This document shows positions 9,068 to 18,677 of a stretch of 64,000 nt of DNA, piece after piece. The first letter of the stretch is position 1; the number at the start of each line of letters is the position of its first letter. Where the stretch lies: assembly GCF_017815135.1 (NCBI RefSeq), contig NZ_JAGJCF010000001.1, positions 310,001 to 374,000 on the forward strand, written 5' to 3'. The notes under the pieces were generated by a model. That model saw only the letters and a program-made list of their open reading frames with translations. It ran no database searches and was not told the DNA's origin. The DNA is from Jiella mangrovi (lineage in GTDB: Bacteria > Pseudomonadota > Alphaproteobacteria > Rhizobiales > Rhizobiaceae). The translations under genes were made by a program, and so were the position numbers.

Positions 9068-9694
9068 CTACGCCTTCCGGTAATCCGGCAGGATAGCCAC
9101 CGGTTTCCCCTTCAATTCCTTCTCGACATACGCGGCGATGACCTTCTCCGCGAACGTGTCCGGCGTCAGGCCGGGGGCGGGCTCGGCATGAATCCCCAAG
9201 AAAGTGCGATAGCCGGTCTGCGAAATGAAGGGCCTGTTCCAGTCCACGGCATGGGCGGCGAAGCCGGGCCATGTGGAGAATCCAGCTCCAATCCCGAACA
9301 GCCCGCTCATTTCAATGCGGGCGCGGATGCCGTGGGTCTCGATAATAAAGCTGCCCGTCTGGCCCCAGAGCGGCACGGTGCCGTCCTGCGACGCAGTCAG
9401 CCGTTCGAGCCTGCAGCCGGGCGCATCCGGCCCAGCGAGAATGCCGGGCCCGCCGTCGTTGAGCTTTTCCGCGAGACGGTGCGCGTCGCCACGAAGGCGC
9501 AGGGCTTCGTCGATATCGGCGGCCAGCATCGCCGCGTGGTGCGCAGCGATGAGATCGAAGAGATAGGGAACGGCGGCCTCCATGGAGCCGGGCAAATGCC
9601 CGGTCTCCCGTTCGAATGCGGCCTTGCGGTTGGTTTCGGCGGCCTCGGCGAGAAGTTCGTCGAAACCGAGTTGCGGGGCAGTGTGGATTGTCAT
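9068..9694 (-). CDS. Hypothetical protein in the ardC operon
   Basis: A 208-residue soluble protein, start at the ATG 9692-9694. It opens with a helical segment (PQLGFDELLAEAAETNR) and carries an apparent beta-rich C-terminal half (GFSTWPGFAAHAVDWNRPFIS). No catalytic motif was recognised. It lies 10 bp downstream of the ArdC-like gene on the same strand, so the two are probably cotranscribed, and a role in plasmid or island antirestriction or maintenance is possible but not shown. Confidence 0.6.
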   Translation of the reverse strand: MTIHTAPQLGFDELLAEAAETNRKAAFERETGHLPGSMEAAVPYLFDLIAAHHAAMLAADIDEALRLRGDAHRLAEKLNDGGPGILAGPDAPGCRLERLTASQDGTVPLWGQTGSFIIETHGIRARIEMSGLFGIGAGFSTWPGFAAHAVDWNRPFISQTGYRTFLGIHAEPAPGLTPDTFAEKVIAAYVEKELKGKPVAILPDYRKA

Positions 9695-9704
9695 GGCCGT
9701 CCCC

Positions 9705-10640
9705 TTACGCCGCTGCCTGCCGCGGCACGGCACCGGCCTCGGTGTCCTCGTCGCCTTCTTCGCCCGCCGCGCTGAACGCAACCAGATAATCAGCGGCTTT
9801 CTGCGCATGGGCGGCAGCGGTGAAGATCGCCCGGCTGTCCTGTTTCAGGACCTTGAGCCAGTGGCCGATATAGGCGGCATGGTCTTCCCGCACTTCCGGG
9901 GTCAGTTTGAGATCGGCACAGAGAAACGCCGCGCCAAGCTCGGCAACGAGTTCCTCGGCGGCATAGCCCGCATCGCCCCAGCGCTTGCGGCCCAGATCAC
10001 GGTCCAGCCGGTCCTTGTGCTTGGTCCAGTGGGTGGCCTCATGGGCGAGCGTGGCATAGTAGCTTTCGGCATCCCGAAACGCCTCGAAAGGCGGCATCTG
10101 GATGTGATCGGTCCCGCCGCAATAATGCGCGGAATTCCCGCCATGCCGAATGTCGGCGCCGGTCGCGGCGAAGAAGGCGTCCGCTTCGGCGTTGCGCTCG
10201 ACCGGATCAAGCTGCGGGCTCGCCAGCTGATAGAAGCGCTCCGGCAGGCCTTCGATCTGCTCGGTATTAAACACGGTATAGCCCTTCATGAAGGGAATAT
10301 CCCGCTCGGTCTCCTCGCCGCTCTTTTCGTCCGTCTCGGTCTTGGAAAAGGTGCTGGCATAGACCACCGGGCTGCCCCGCTCGCCTTTCTTCACATGCCC
10401 GCCCAGCTCCTGCGCCTGTTTGAAGGTCATCCAGATGGGAGCCGCGAAGCCTTTGGTCACGGCCTCCGACCACAGCATGATGATGTTGATGCCGCGATAG
10501 GCCTGCCCGTTTGCCCGCAAGGGCCTCGTAATCCGCCCGGCGGCATGCTCGCCGCTCCATGGCTTCATCCATGGCCGGACGCCCTGTTCCAGCTCGGCAA
10601 TGATGTGATTGGTGATCTTCGAATAGATGTCCTGTTTCAT
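9705..10640 (-). CDS. ardC: ArdC-like antirestriction protein with zincin peptidase domain
   Basis: A 311-residue protein. The N-terminal half matches the ArdC ssDNA-binding domain (MKQDIYSKITNHIIAELE, PWMKPWSG, YRGINIIMLW, GGHVKKGERGSPVVY). The C-terminal half is a zincin-like metallopeptidase with HEATHW (HExxH) and a downstream EELVAELGAAFLC segment that can supply the third metal ligand. ArdC proteins of conjugative plasmids protect incoming DNA from host restriction in some recipients. The start is the ATG at 10638-10640; the longer open frame upstream overlaps structured, non-coding-looking sequence. Finding an antirestriction gene next to a restriction cassette suggests that the island both defends its host and evades defences on entry. 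Confidence 0.85.
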   Translation of the reverse strand: MKQDIYSKITNHIIAELEQGVRPWMKPWSGEHAAGRITRPLRANGQAYRGINIIMLWSEAVTKGFAAPIWMTFKQAQELGGHVKKGERGSPVVYASTFSKTETDEKSGEETERDIPFMKGYTVFNTEQIEGLPERFYQLASPQLDPVERNAEADAFFAATGADIRHGGNSAHYCGGTDHIQMPPFEAFRDAESYYATLAHEATHWTKHKDRLDRDLGRKRWGDAGYAAEELVAELGAAFLCADLKLTPEVREDHAAYIGHWLKVLKQDSRAIFTAAAHAQKAADYLVAFSAAGEEGDEDTEAGAVPRQAAA

Positions 10641-10811
10641 GGGATGCCCGCATTTCGGTGCAAGGGTTGTCGCTACCGGCGAAGCCCACCCCGTCCGAAG
10701 GACGGAACAGTCTCGCGCCTGAACCCCTGCCCAGCGGCGAGCGACCCGAAAAACCCAAAAGCAAAGAGACGCGCGCTTGCGCGCGGCCACATTCGGGGCG
10801 TTCGATGGAAT
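10641..10811. promoter_or_regulatory. Probable leader region of the ardC operon
   Basis: About 170 bp between the ardC start and the compound palindrome. It includes a short inverted repeat gcgcgcttgcgcgc (about 10776-10790) and no convincing gene on either strand. The ardC promoter is expected here or within the palindrome; no clear -35/-10 pair was identified. Confidence 0.3.
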
Positions 10812-10926
10812 TCCGGGGATGGGTCAACGGTCTTCTCGGGAGACCGTTAGGCGGGCTTGGCGAGGGACGAGCCCTAGTCCCGCCTTACGGCGGAAGGCCG
10901 TTGACCCACAGCGAAGCGTCCCCGGA
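10812..10926. repeat. Compound palindrome / candidate structured RNA or recombination site
   Basis: A nested set of inverted repeats. Outer arms tccgggga (10812-10819) and tccccgga (10919-10926); main arms tgggtcaacgg (10820-10830) and ccgttgaccca (10898-10908), 11 bp perfect; inside, ggtct...agacc (10829-10844), aggcggg...cccgcct (10849-10885) and a small acggc...gccgt hairpin (10887-10901) that competes with the main stem. As RNA it can fold as a branched, cloverleaf-like structure. It lies upstream of the ardC operon, about 170 bp from the ATG. It could be an RNA leader, an origin or a recombination site; position alone does not decide. Confidence 0.6.
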
Positions 10927-10928
10927 TT

Positions 10929-11117
10929 TCATGTAAGCTGGAATGAGGGGTTCCCGGCGTGTGTAAACGCGCCAAAGACAAAAGCCGGGCACCGCCAAGG
11001 GCGGAGACCGTCTATCTTCTCTCCCTGCCATGTGATCGTCACCGACAGGCCGAAACCGCCTCTTTCGGCGGGTTCGGTGGAGGCGGCCCGCCGCCGGAAT
11101 AGAGCGCGGTGCGCCAA
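10929..11117 (-). CDS. Possible small ORF upstream of ardC
   Basis: A 62-codon open frame whose second half (GGFGLSVTITWQGEKIDGL, then PAFVFGAFTH) has a protein-like hydrophobic pattern, while the first 15 residues are Arg/Ala-rich. There is another overlapping minus-strand frame, so the call is uncertain. No family recognised. If real, it would be the first gene of the operon containing the palindrome and ardC. Confidence 0.25.
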   Translation of the reverse strand: MAHRALFRRRAASTEPAERGGFGLSVTITWQGEKIDGLRPWRCPAFVFGAFTHAGNPSFQLT

Positions 11118-11243
11118 AGGCGCAGGCAGCCCAACGACAAATCTTCATCCGCCATTCACGCGTATGCGAATTGCGCCCGGATTGCCCTTTTGGGTTGTTG
11201 GTGCGATTCTCGCACCTGCTTCGGAGAACATCGGGAGGAGATC

Positions 11244-12188
11244 ATGCCGAGACGTTTGACAGCCTTGTTCGCAGCGGCGGCTTTTCTCTGCCCCGGTTCC
11301 GCCATGGCCTGGTGGGATGGCGGCCATATGCAGATCGCGGCGGTCGCCTACGACCGCCTGTCCACCGATATCCGGGTCAAGGTTGATGCTCTGATACGCC
11401 TCAATCCGGATTATGAACGCTGGGTGGCAGGCGTAAGGGGCGATCTGGCCGCACAACACGCCTTCGTCCGCGCTTCGGTCTGGGCTGACGATATCAAATC
11501 GGATTCCGCCTATACGCGAAGCGGAGACCGGCCGGATGGTCGGCATGCCGACCGCAATGCGGGCTATTACGATCATCTCGTTCACGACTACTGGCACTAC
11601 AGGGACGTGGGTTTTTCGCCCGACGGAACAGCGGTCGACGACCCCGATCCGGTCAACGCCCTAACCCAGATCAAGCTCCTGACCGAGGGCCTGTCGGAGG
11701 CCTCCGGCCTACCTGACGGTGTGCGGTCCTATGATCTGGTCTGGCTGCTCCATCTGGTTGGTGACGCGCACCAGCCGCTTCACGCGACGGCCCGCTTCAC
11801 GGCCGTCGATTCCAACGGCGACCGGGGCGGCAACGATGTCGATGTGATCGATGCAACCGGCGTGACCATGAGCCTGCATGCCTACTGGGACAGCCGGTTC
11901 GGTGGCTATGTCACACCGCAGGGTGCCATCCGCGATGGCCTGAGCGATCAACGCACGAAACTGCCGGAACCCGATGCCGCCCGCGCGACCATCGCCGATC
12001 CGGAACAATGGTTCGCGGAAAGCCGCGATTTCGCAATGCAGTTCGCATATGCCGCGCCGGTCGGTCCCGCCAAGGGGCCTTACAAGCTCGACCGGGAATA
12101 CGAGACGAAGGCGCGCGATGTCAGCCGAGAGCAGGCCGCCGTCGCCGGAGCGCGGCTCGCCAATCTGATCACCGCCGCTCTGAAATAA
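11244..12188 (+). CDS. S1/P1-family secreted nuclease
   Basis: A 314-residue exported zinc nuclease. A signal peptide (residues 1-22, LTALFAAAAFLCPGSAMA) is followed directly by WWDGGH, so cleavage exposes the N-terminal Trp that ligates zinc in this family. Other ligands are visible in WADDI, in HDYWHY and in LLHLVGDAHQPLH, with GGNDVDV and LHAYWD completing the core. Such enzymes degrade single-stranded DNA and RNA and remove 3' phosphates, here probably in the periplasm for nucleic acid scavenging. A good Shine-Dalgarno (gggaggag, 11233-11240) fixes the ATG at 11244; the open frame extends upstream without support. It stands alone on the plus strand between minus-strand genes. Confidence 0.9.
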   Translation: MPRRLTALFAAAAFLCPGSAMAWWDGGHMQIAAVAYDRLSTDIRVKVDALIRLNPDYERWVAGVRGDLAAQHAFVRASVWADDIKSDSAYTRSGDRPDGRHADRNAGYYDHLVHDYWHYRDVGFSPDGTAVDDPDPVNALTQIKLLTEGLSEASGLPDGVRSYDLVWLLHLVGDAHQPLHATARFTAVDSNGDRGGNDVDVIDATGVTMSLHAYWDSRFGGYVTPQGAIRDGLSDQRTKLPEPDAARATIADPEQWFAESRDFAMQFAYAAPVGPAKGPYKLDREYETKARDVSREQAAVAGARLANLITAALK

Positions 12189-12199
12189 CCCGCGCCGCC

Positions 12200-12627
12200 T
12201 CAGTCCGGTGTCATCGCCATGATCGCCTGCGTGCCGTCGAAGACTTCGACGAGCTTCGCGAACCGATTGCCTTCGAAGGTCCACCAAGGGCTGACCCAGG
12301 TATGAGCGACCTTGCCGGTGGCCTTCGCGCGAACCCTCGCGACCGAAACACGGCGACTTCATTGTCTTGTTCGATGAAGGTCTGCGGCTCATAGGAGAGC
12401 GGTTCCCAATCCCGCTCCATGGCGTCGAAATAGGCGCCAATCTCCTCGCGTCCGCGATAGACGACCGCGATTGAAACGGGAGGTTCGGACCTCTCGGTCT
12501 GCAGGGAATGGAGAACCGGGTTATCGGCGGCGAATTCCAGCTAGACATTGCGGTCCGTGCCGCAACAATCCACCCAGCATTGAAAGGCATGCCGCAAGAT
12601 CGCAATGCGCTCGCTCTCGGCAATCAT
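12200..12627 (-). pseudogene. Decayed NTF2-like (SnoaL/ketosteroid isomerase fold) gene
   Basis: Read on the minus strand from an ATG at 12627 (preceded by gggagga) the frame encodes MIAESERIAILRHAFQCW, then meets an in-frame TAG at 12541-12543. After it the same frame continues LEFAADNPVLHSLQ ... YRGREEIGAYFDAMERDWEP ... NEVAVFRSR. Near 12331-12338 the frame must shift to go on as KATGKVAHTWVSPWWTFEGN and LVEVFDGTQAIMAM before a TGA at 12200-12202. The pattern GREEIGAYF...W...W.F is typical of NTF2-like proteins of about 140 residues. One nonsense and one frameshift mark it as a pseudogene, unless a sequencing error is involved. Confidence 0.7.
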
Positions 12628-12700
12628 TTCCTCCCAGGCTCGCCCGACCAAAGCGTACAACCACAGGGGAACATGCGCCACGCAATTCTCGAACCGCGCC

Positions 12701-12961
12701 TCACGGCTTCAGGTAGCGTGTCGCGGTGTCGGGCTGGTGCCGATAGCCGGTATCGTCTTCGATCCGGCGCATCACGGCATTCCAGTGCTGCGCGCGCTCG
12801 GCATCGCCGCGATCACGGCAGGCTTGCCGCCGCTCCCGCGCCTTGATCCAGGCGGCCTGTGGCAGCTCGCCACTCAGGAGCACGGCGGCATCGCGAACAA
12901 CGTTCGCGCCGGGCGTGCGTTTGAAGAAACGAACAAGGACGTGCAGGAGCGATCCAAACAA
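12701..12961 (-). CDS. Small hypothetical protein
   Basis: An 86-codon frame, rich in Arg and Ala, with a C-terminal part DAERAQHWNAVMRRIEDDTGYR that resembles short conserved proteins of alphaproteobacterial islands. The frame begins with TTG and the true start is uncertain. It lies on the same strand as the decayed NTF2-like gene, 74 bp upstream of that gene. No function assigned. Confidence 0.45.
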   Translation of the reverse strand: MFGSLLHVLVRFFKRTPGANVVRDAAVLLSGELPQAAWIKARERRQACRDRGDAERAQHWNAVMRRIEDDTGYRHQPDTATRYLKP

Positions 12962-13051
12962 GGTTTCGGCGATCCGCTTTGAAGAACGATGCCGCCACTA
13001 TAGACCAACAGTTAGGCCGGGGTATCGAGGGAGTCGGCACGCCCCTTCGAT

Positions 13052-13164
13052 CGATGGGGTGCCGGGGAGAGCCGACATCTCACCCGGCTCGATGGGGTCC
13101 AGGGGAAACGCGAAATCTCCCCTCGGTCATGGGGTGTCGGGGAGCTGGAACGCGCCCCGACTGG
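13052..13164. repeat. Three imperfect 38-bp direct repeats
   Basis: Units at 13052-13089, 13090-13127 and 13128-13164 share the head c(g)atggggt and an inner gggga, with a C-rich tail. The second unit contains agggga...tcccct and can form a hairpin. A weaker fourth copy may precede at 13025-13051. Period 38, 38 and 37 bp. There are no spacers, so this is not CRISPR-like. Confidence 0.6.
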
Positions 13165-13649
13165 CGATGCAACGGCCAGACGTTGCGATGGTGCAGGAGA
13201 CGGTTCAATGCCGGTTCATGCACCAAAAGCCGGGGGGATGGAACGGGGGCGCGCAGCGGGCCCCCTTCCCAAGATGGTGCGGCGTATTACGCCCGCACAC
13301 ATCTTGCATCACGGGTCTTCCGACCACAGTTCGCATCGCGAGGTCTTCAGACTACGACTCCCTTGGCGGACCTCCGAAACCTAACCGGATACCCTTACAT
13401 CGGTCTAACGCAAGCGCTGAACTCGAATCCTCGTAGAGTTTCAGCGAGTGACCACTTGCAAGTCCAAACCACGTTATAATTGTAACATTACCTTATTGCC
13501 GTCAGCTCGAATAGCCAGAACATCGACTCTCATACTCAAAAACGGTTACCGGCGCTCCGGAAATCTCCGCCACTTACTTGAACACGCAGAAAATGTGTGT
13601 TTCCATATCTCTCACAGCCGTTGAAAAACGGTGCGCGGGAGGTTGTTAG
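13165..13649. other. Gene-free region before the peroxidase
   Basis: About 485 bp without a credible gene. GC content falls from high to low across it, marking a composition boundary at about 13.3-13.5 kb. AT-rich sequence near 13470-13500 could hold the peroxidase promoter, but no clear -35/-10 pair with normal spacing was found. Confidence 0.4.
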
Positions 13650-15401
13650 ATGCTTTTCTTTATGCACCACGGACGAGGCTCACGTTCCGAACGCTCGGAA
13701 AGAGAGACTTGGGATTCAGGCGCTCATCGGTGCAGAAGGAAAGATGCCACCGCAGACTGCGACCCGGATGGAAATCCCTTTGGCTATTTGTTTGATGCTG
13801 AAGATACACCAACACACACTGCAAGTCAGATTAAGCAGCTTGCAAACGAAATCACGGCCAACGCGGTTGAGCCAGCGGAACGTGACAGCAACCTCCCTCC
13901 CGTCTTTACATATCTGTCGCAATTCATTGATCACGATTTAACTGCTAACACGGATCGAGATACGAGTTTATCTGAGATTGGTCCGGAAGATGCGGATCTG
14001 ACGCCGCTACCGCGAGATAAGGTTTTGTGTTTTCTTGGAAACTTACGCAAAGGATCGCTTGGGCTTGATAGCGTATATGGGGACGGTCCCGAACTGTCCC
14101 TCACGCCGGAGCAGCAAGAAGTTGTCCAAAAACTACAAAGCGCGATGCGATGGATGAGTGGACCTTTTGTAGGGAAGCTCCGATTGGCTCGACCCGGCTC
14201 GAAAAGCCATCAAGGCGCGGTAGACATTCCACTCCCAGCAGACGACGGCATACAAGCGGCCGATCTGCTGCGGCTCGGCAACATTATTGGTGAATTGATT
14301 AGCGCAGATGACCTTCGCAAACTGCCAAACGAAATGGCCAAGATTTTCTTCGTAGATGAGACCCTGAATGAGCCTCAAAAGGCGAGAGCAATCATTGGTG
14401 ACATGCGCAATGACGAGAACTTGATCGTTGCGCAACTTCAAACTGCTTTTATACGACTCCACAATGTTATTGTGGACTGGTTACGCTCCCAGGGCATGGC
14501 GGAAGACGACCTGTTTAGTGAGGCGCGGGAACTTGTTCGCTATCACTATCAATGGTTAGTTCTTAATGTTTTTCTACCCACCATTTGCAATAAACATATA
14601 GTTCAGCGAGCAATAAACAACGCGGCCCCGCTATACACGCAATTCCTTAAGCAATTTGATGGTGTGAGCCATGCCTCAATGCCTATGCCATTGGAGTTCT
14701 CCGTAGCCGCCTATCGCTATGGACACTCAATGATACGTGAGAGCTACGATTACAATCGAAATTTTGGACTGGAAGCGAACGCTGCACCCGAACTTACATT
14801 CAGGGAAGCATTCCAGTTTACAGGCGGTGGCGGCCTCAATGGTGTAAACGACGGTAATCTCCCCGCCGATCTGCTCATTGAATGGGTTCGATACGTAATG
14901 CCAATAGCAAGTCAGCCCCAGCCTTCCGGAAAAACACCAAGACGTGCAGCCCGCAAAATCGACAGCCACCTCAATTTTGAACTTAATAATATGGTCAACG
15001 AAGAAAATGTTGGGGTTTTTCAGAGATTAGCTGAGCGAAATCTACGCCGTGCACAACGACTTAATGTAGGGACCGGGCAGCAGTTATTCAAAGCGCTGGG
15101 TTCGAGTGCATATTCGGACTTAATTGAAGCAGTTGATACGTCCGAAATTATGCCACCTTTCGACAATCAAACTCCGCTTTGGCTATACGTCCTAAAAGAG
15201 GCGGAGAAAAAGGGTGGTGATCGACTAGGATCAGTCGGTAGCGCTATCGTGGCCGACACGTTGGTTGGACTTGTGATTAACGATCCGAAGTCATATTGGC
15301 AAGTGAAAGGCTCTCAATGGCACCCCCGTGATGGAGCGAAGCCTAACGGATTCGAGCTTTCTTCTCTGGAAAATCTATTTTGCGCCACCGGACAAATTTA
15401 A
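13650..15401 (+). CDS. Animal-type haem peroxidase family protein
   Basis: A 583-residue member of the peroxidase-cyclooxygenase superfamily. Distal His is in FIDHD (His95), the catalytic Arg-x-x-Glu is in GDMRNDEN (Arg253, Glu256), followed by LIVAQLQTAFIRLHN, and the proximal His is in YRYGHSMIRESYDYN (His359). No signal peptide is seen. Bacterial members oxidise halides, lipids or phenolics with peroxide; the substrate here is unknown. The ATG at 13650 has a strong Shine-Dalgarno (ggaggt, 13638-13643). GC content is clearly lower than that of neighbours on both sides, so this gene was probably acquired separately. It is monocistronic. Confidence 0.85.
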   Translation: MLFFMHHGRGSRSERSERETWDSGAHRCRRKDATADCDPDGNPFGYLFDAEDTPTHTASQIKQLANEITANAVEPAERDSNLPPVFTYLSQFIDHDLTANTDRDTSLSEIGPEDADLTPLPRDKVLCFLGNLRKGSLGLDSVYGDGPELSLTPEQQEVVQKLQSAMRWMSGPFVGKLRLARPGSKSHQGAVDIPLPADDGIQAADLLRLGNIIGELISADDLRKLPNEMAKIFFVDETLNEPQKARAIIGDMRNDENLIVAQLQTAFIRLHNVIVDWLRSQGMAEDDLFSEARELVRYHYQWLVLNVFLPTICNKHIVQRAINNAAPLYTQFLKQFDGVSHASMPMPLEFSVAAYRYGHSMIRESYDYNRNFGLEANAAPELTFREAFQFTGGGGLNGVNDGNLPADLLIEWVRYVMPIASQPQPSGKTPRRAARKIDSHLNFELNNMVNEENVGVFQRLAERNLRRAQRLNVGTGQQLFKALGSSAYSDLIEAVDTSEIMPPFDNQTPLWLYVLKEAEKKGGDRLGSVGSAIVADTLVGLVINDPKSYWQVKGSQWHPRDGAKPNGFELSSLENLFCATGQI

Positions 15402-15836
15402 TCCCGAAATGAGCGTTCATTTCAGTTTGTGTAGAAAAGCGTTGGGCGCGTACAATGACATGGGATTTTCTTTAATTTTTAGAAGTGTGCTTTCGAGATG
15501 GCGGAATACCCGACGGTGACGCCCCTCGTCAAAGCGCATCATATTTCGTGCGTTGCATTTTGTGAAGAAATCCCTTGACGCTAAGCGAATATTTTGGGAT
15601 AATAATCCTGCATACGCCAATAGTGCGTTTTTTCACTCGATCGCATTCGCGATTGGTGGTAATTATCCTTAAATAAATTCAGCTGCGGGTAACGTGCGCT
15701 TTCTGCGCCGGCTGAACGGCGCATTGCAGCTGTATTTTCGCTGCACGATTCACCACCGATTCGGCGAACATCTCGAAATTGCAACTATAGTACGGGACGT
15801 GGACGCTATTGCTGCGTTCGCGAATTGGTTTTCGTC
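15402..15836. other. AT-rich gene-free region
   Basis: A 435-bp stretch with no convincing gene; short open frames in it overlap each other and lack ribosome binding sites. Its right half should contain the promoter for the recombinase operon. No inverted repeats typical of insertion sequences were noticed. Confidence 0.4.
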
Positions 15837-16124
15837 ATGCCTCCAGATTTCAACAAGTACCGAAAATATGTCGATCGCTTCGACCTGCCCGCCGACGCCC
15901 AGCAGGAACTTGTCCTAACCGTCTGGCGGATCATGGAGAACTTTGTCGATCGAGCCTTCTGCTTCGATCCGACCCAACAAGTCCGCGCTGGCTGGGTCGA
16001 CAAAGATGCAAATAGGGCCCAGCCCATGTTAGAATTCCGGCAGGAACATCAGCCAAAAGGGAAAACCGTTTCCGGCACGTTTAGGCGAGCCTCCGCCGTA
16101 CATTGTCGGACCAAGGAGGAATAG
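15837..16124 (+). CDS. Small hypothetical protein upstream of recombinase
   Basis: A 95-residue protein, start at ATG 15837. The N-terminal half ([21 protein letters not shown], then a helix with [13 protein letters not shown]) is regular and helical; the C-terminal half is basic and less ordered. It ends 4 bp before the recombinase ATG, so the two are cotranscribed. A small partner immediately before a large serine recombinase could be a recombination directionality factor or DNA-binding regulator, but I see no diagnostic motif. Confidence 0.6.
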   Translation: MPPDFNKYRKYVDRFDLPADAQQELVLTVWRIMENFVDRAFCFDPTQQVRAGWVDKDANRAQPMLEFRQEHQPKGKTVSGTFRRASAVHCRTKEE

Positions 16125-16128
16125 TGCC

Positions 16129-17922
<1,794 letters not shown>

Positions 17923-17941
17923 CCGATGAAAGCCCCTCCCA

Positions 17942-18520
17942 ATGCCCTTATTCTCCAAAGACAAGACCACCGCCAGAACTGCCGCGGCTCTTGCGGCCGG
18001 GGTTGGTGTCGCCCTGATCGCCGGCTTTGCGATCGCCGGCCCGAAGCGGATCTGGAGCTGGACCGCCGGGCCGGCGGATCAGGGATCGGTCGACTTTGCG
18101 ACACTGAAGCGGCGATCCGCGCCCAATGATTCTCTTGCCTGCTCGCCCGGCGTCTGCCGCGAGCCGGTCGATTTCGACCTTCCGACTTATGGCGTTTCCG
18201 CGGAGGCGCTGATGGGACGGCTCGATCGCGTCGTCGAGGCGATGGGCGATGTCAGACGGGTCGATGACGGACGGGACGCCCGTTACCGGCGCTATGTCTT
18301 TCGATCCCGCATCCTGAAATTTCCCGATACGCTCGACGCGAGGGCCTTCGGTGTCGGGGGCGGGACGACCGCGCTCGCGCTCTATTCGCGTTCGCTCCTT
18401 GGACGCGGTGATTTCGGCGTCAACGAAAAGCGCCTGCGCGCCATCGCATCGGCTCTCGCGGCTCCGTCCGCCGTCGAGGGATCGAGCGATCGCCAGACCG
18501 GCCGGGCTGTTTCCGGCTGA
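17942..18520 (+). CDS. DUF1499 family membrane-anchored protein
   Basis: A 192-residue protein with an N-terminal hydrophobic anchor (AALAAGVGVALIAGFAIAG, about residues 15-33). The DUF1499 signature is visible as PNDSLACSPGVC, followed by a fold with two segments around RYRRYVFRSRILKFPD. Proteins of this family are widespread in alphaproteobacteria; their function is not established. It is the first chromosomal gene after the tRNA-Arg boundary and is transcribed on its own or with the transporter that follows. Confidence 0.82.
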   Translation: MPLFSKDKTTARTAAALAAGVGVALIAGFAIAGPKRIWSWTAGPADQGSVDFATLKRRSAPNDSLACSPGVCREPVDFDLPTYGVSAEALMGRLDRVVEAMGDVRRVDDGRDARYRRYVFRSRILKFPDTLDARAFGVGGGTTALALYSRSLLGRGDFGVNEKRLRAIASALAAPSAVEGSSDRQTGRAVSG

Positions 18521-18677
18521 CGGTTCGCATGCGCCGCGCGGCGCGGGTGGCCTCGCCACTTGCGGTCCGACGGGCATGCGGCCGGTTGGGATTTTGCGGA
18601 CGGCTTGCCTATCGCCGCGGGCGAAAACTTTCTATGGAAGGCGCTCCTTCCACCAGACGATCCGCAGAACCCCGCCC

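Noticed and set aside
10885-11148. 87-codon minus-strand frame
   Set aside because: Overlaps the palindrome and a better-looking frame at 10929-11117; Arg/Pro-rich composition suggests a shadow.
13052-13164. Possible CRISPR array
   Set aside because: The units are contiguous with no unique spacers and diverge in sequence; no cas genes nearby.
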